Source: UBA7672 sp036733305 (GTDB taxonomy: Bacteria; Pseudomonadota; Alphaproteobacteria; Caulobacterales; Hyphomonadaceae). From it: a DNA stretch of 5,328 nt. Below the pieces are notes generated by a model, which was given only the letters and a program-made list of their open reading frames with translations, was not told where the DNA came from and ran no database searches. A program made the translations under genes and the position numbers. Shown one piece after another: positions 4,944 through 5,328 of the stretch; within the stretch, counting starts at the first letter, position 1; every line of letters starts with the position of its first letter. Location of the stretch: positions 1-5,328 of the forward strand of contig DAINAT010000165.1 of the NCBI GenBank assembly GCA_036733305.1, given 5' to 3'.

Positions 4944-5328
4944 ATGACACGCCTTGCCCCTACCCTGATCGCCGCCTCTCTCCTCGCGGGCTGCGCGACA
5001 GCCCCGATGGCGATGGCACAACCTCCCATGCCGCCCGGACCCGGAATGCCACCCATGAGCACGATCCAGCCTGAGACCACCATCACACTGACCGGCAAAG
5101 GCACGGTCGATCACGCGCCGGATGTGGCGATGATCAGCCTTGGCGTGCAGGTGGAAGCGAAGACGGCCGCTGAAGCCATGCAGCAACAGGCCGAGAAGAT
5201 GAATGGCGTGTTCGCCGCCGTGAAGGCCGCGGGCATTGCCGATCGCGACATGCAGACGGGTCAGCTGTCGCTGAACCCGGTCTATGAGTATCCGAACAAT
5301 GCGCGCCCGCGCCTCACCGGCTATCAGG
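4944..5328 (+). CDS. SIMPL domain (DUF541, YggE-like) exported protein or lipoprotein, 3' end outside window
   Basis: The first 128 codons are present and the frame is still open at the window edge; family members are usually around 230-260 aa, so about half is here. Residues 1-16 form a short signal sequence ending in a lipobox, LLAG before C17, which would make it a lipoprotein. A signal peptidase I site after A25 (AMA before Q26) is an alternative, in which case C17 is removed. A Met/Pro-rich linker (about 27-38) follows. The SIMPL domain then begins near residue 45 with ITLTGKGTV, then DHAPDVAMISLGVQVEAKT, an Ala/Gln/Glu-rich helix, and AGIADRDMQTGQLSLNPVYEY, which match the conserved start of this family. 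AAAGG ends 8 nt before the ATG. The family is periplasmic or membrane-attached, linked in E. coli (YggE) to oxidative stress tolerance; the biochemical activity is not established. Nothing nearby narrows the role. Confidence 0.88.
   Translation, partial: MTRLAPTLIAASLLAGCATAPMAMAQPPMPPGPGMPPMSTIQPETTITLTGKGTVDHAPDVAMISLGVQVEAKTAAEAMQQQAEKMNGVFAAVKAAGIADRDMQTGQLSLNPVYEYPNNARPRLTGYQ

Overview
The window is GC-rich and reads like a piece of an alphaproteobacterial chromosome. The guess at Hyphomonadaceae or Caulobacterales relatives rests on codon use, the intergenic repeat types and protein flavour; it is inference, not proof. It holds four protein genes: three complete and one cut by the right edge. 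I see no mobile element, CRISPR array, rRNA or tRNA.

Layout. Bases 1-609 carry no convincing gene. They are packed with small palindromic intergenic repeats of several unrelated types: a TCCTACA motif set, a 19-bp perfect hairpin, a pair of 40-nt inverted copies built round CTCCCCCTGAAAGGGGGAG, and a TTCCTGC/GCGGGAA element. Bases 613-2706 (+) encode an exported quinohemoprotein dehydrogenase with a cytochrome c domain in front of a PQQ beta-propeller. A strong hairpin at 2728-2759 sits between this gene and a convergent acyl-CoA dehydrogenase of the ACAD10/ACAD11 type (2782-4047, -), so it probably terminates both transcripts. A 102-bp divergent gap (4048-4149) with a 12-bp inverted repeat separates that gene from an unrecognised 193-aa integral membrane protein (4150-4731, +). 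After a likely small terminator and a roughly 210-bp gap comes the start of a SIMPL/DUF541 (YggE-like) exported protein or lipoprotein (4944 to the edge, +).

How the genes relate. None of the four is in an obvious operon with another: the order is plus, minus, plus, plus, with terminators or promoter gaps between them. The first enzyme would oxidise an alcohol or similar substrate in the periplasm and pass electrons through its own heme. The acyl-CoA dehydrogenase works in the cytoplasm on fatty acyl-CoA-type substrates. A shared catabolic theme (oxidation of an alcohol, then of an acyl chain) can be imagined, but nothing in the sequence ties them together.

Overall this looks like ordinary core or accessory metabolism, not a novel multi-gene system. 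The points most worth a second look are the reversed domain order and missing canonical active-site motifs of the PQQ enzyme, the dense set of intergenic repeats in front of it, and the divergent control region between the acyl-CoA dehydrogenase and the unknown membrane protein.
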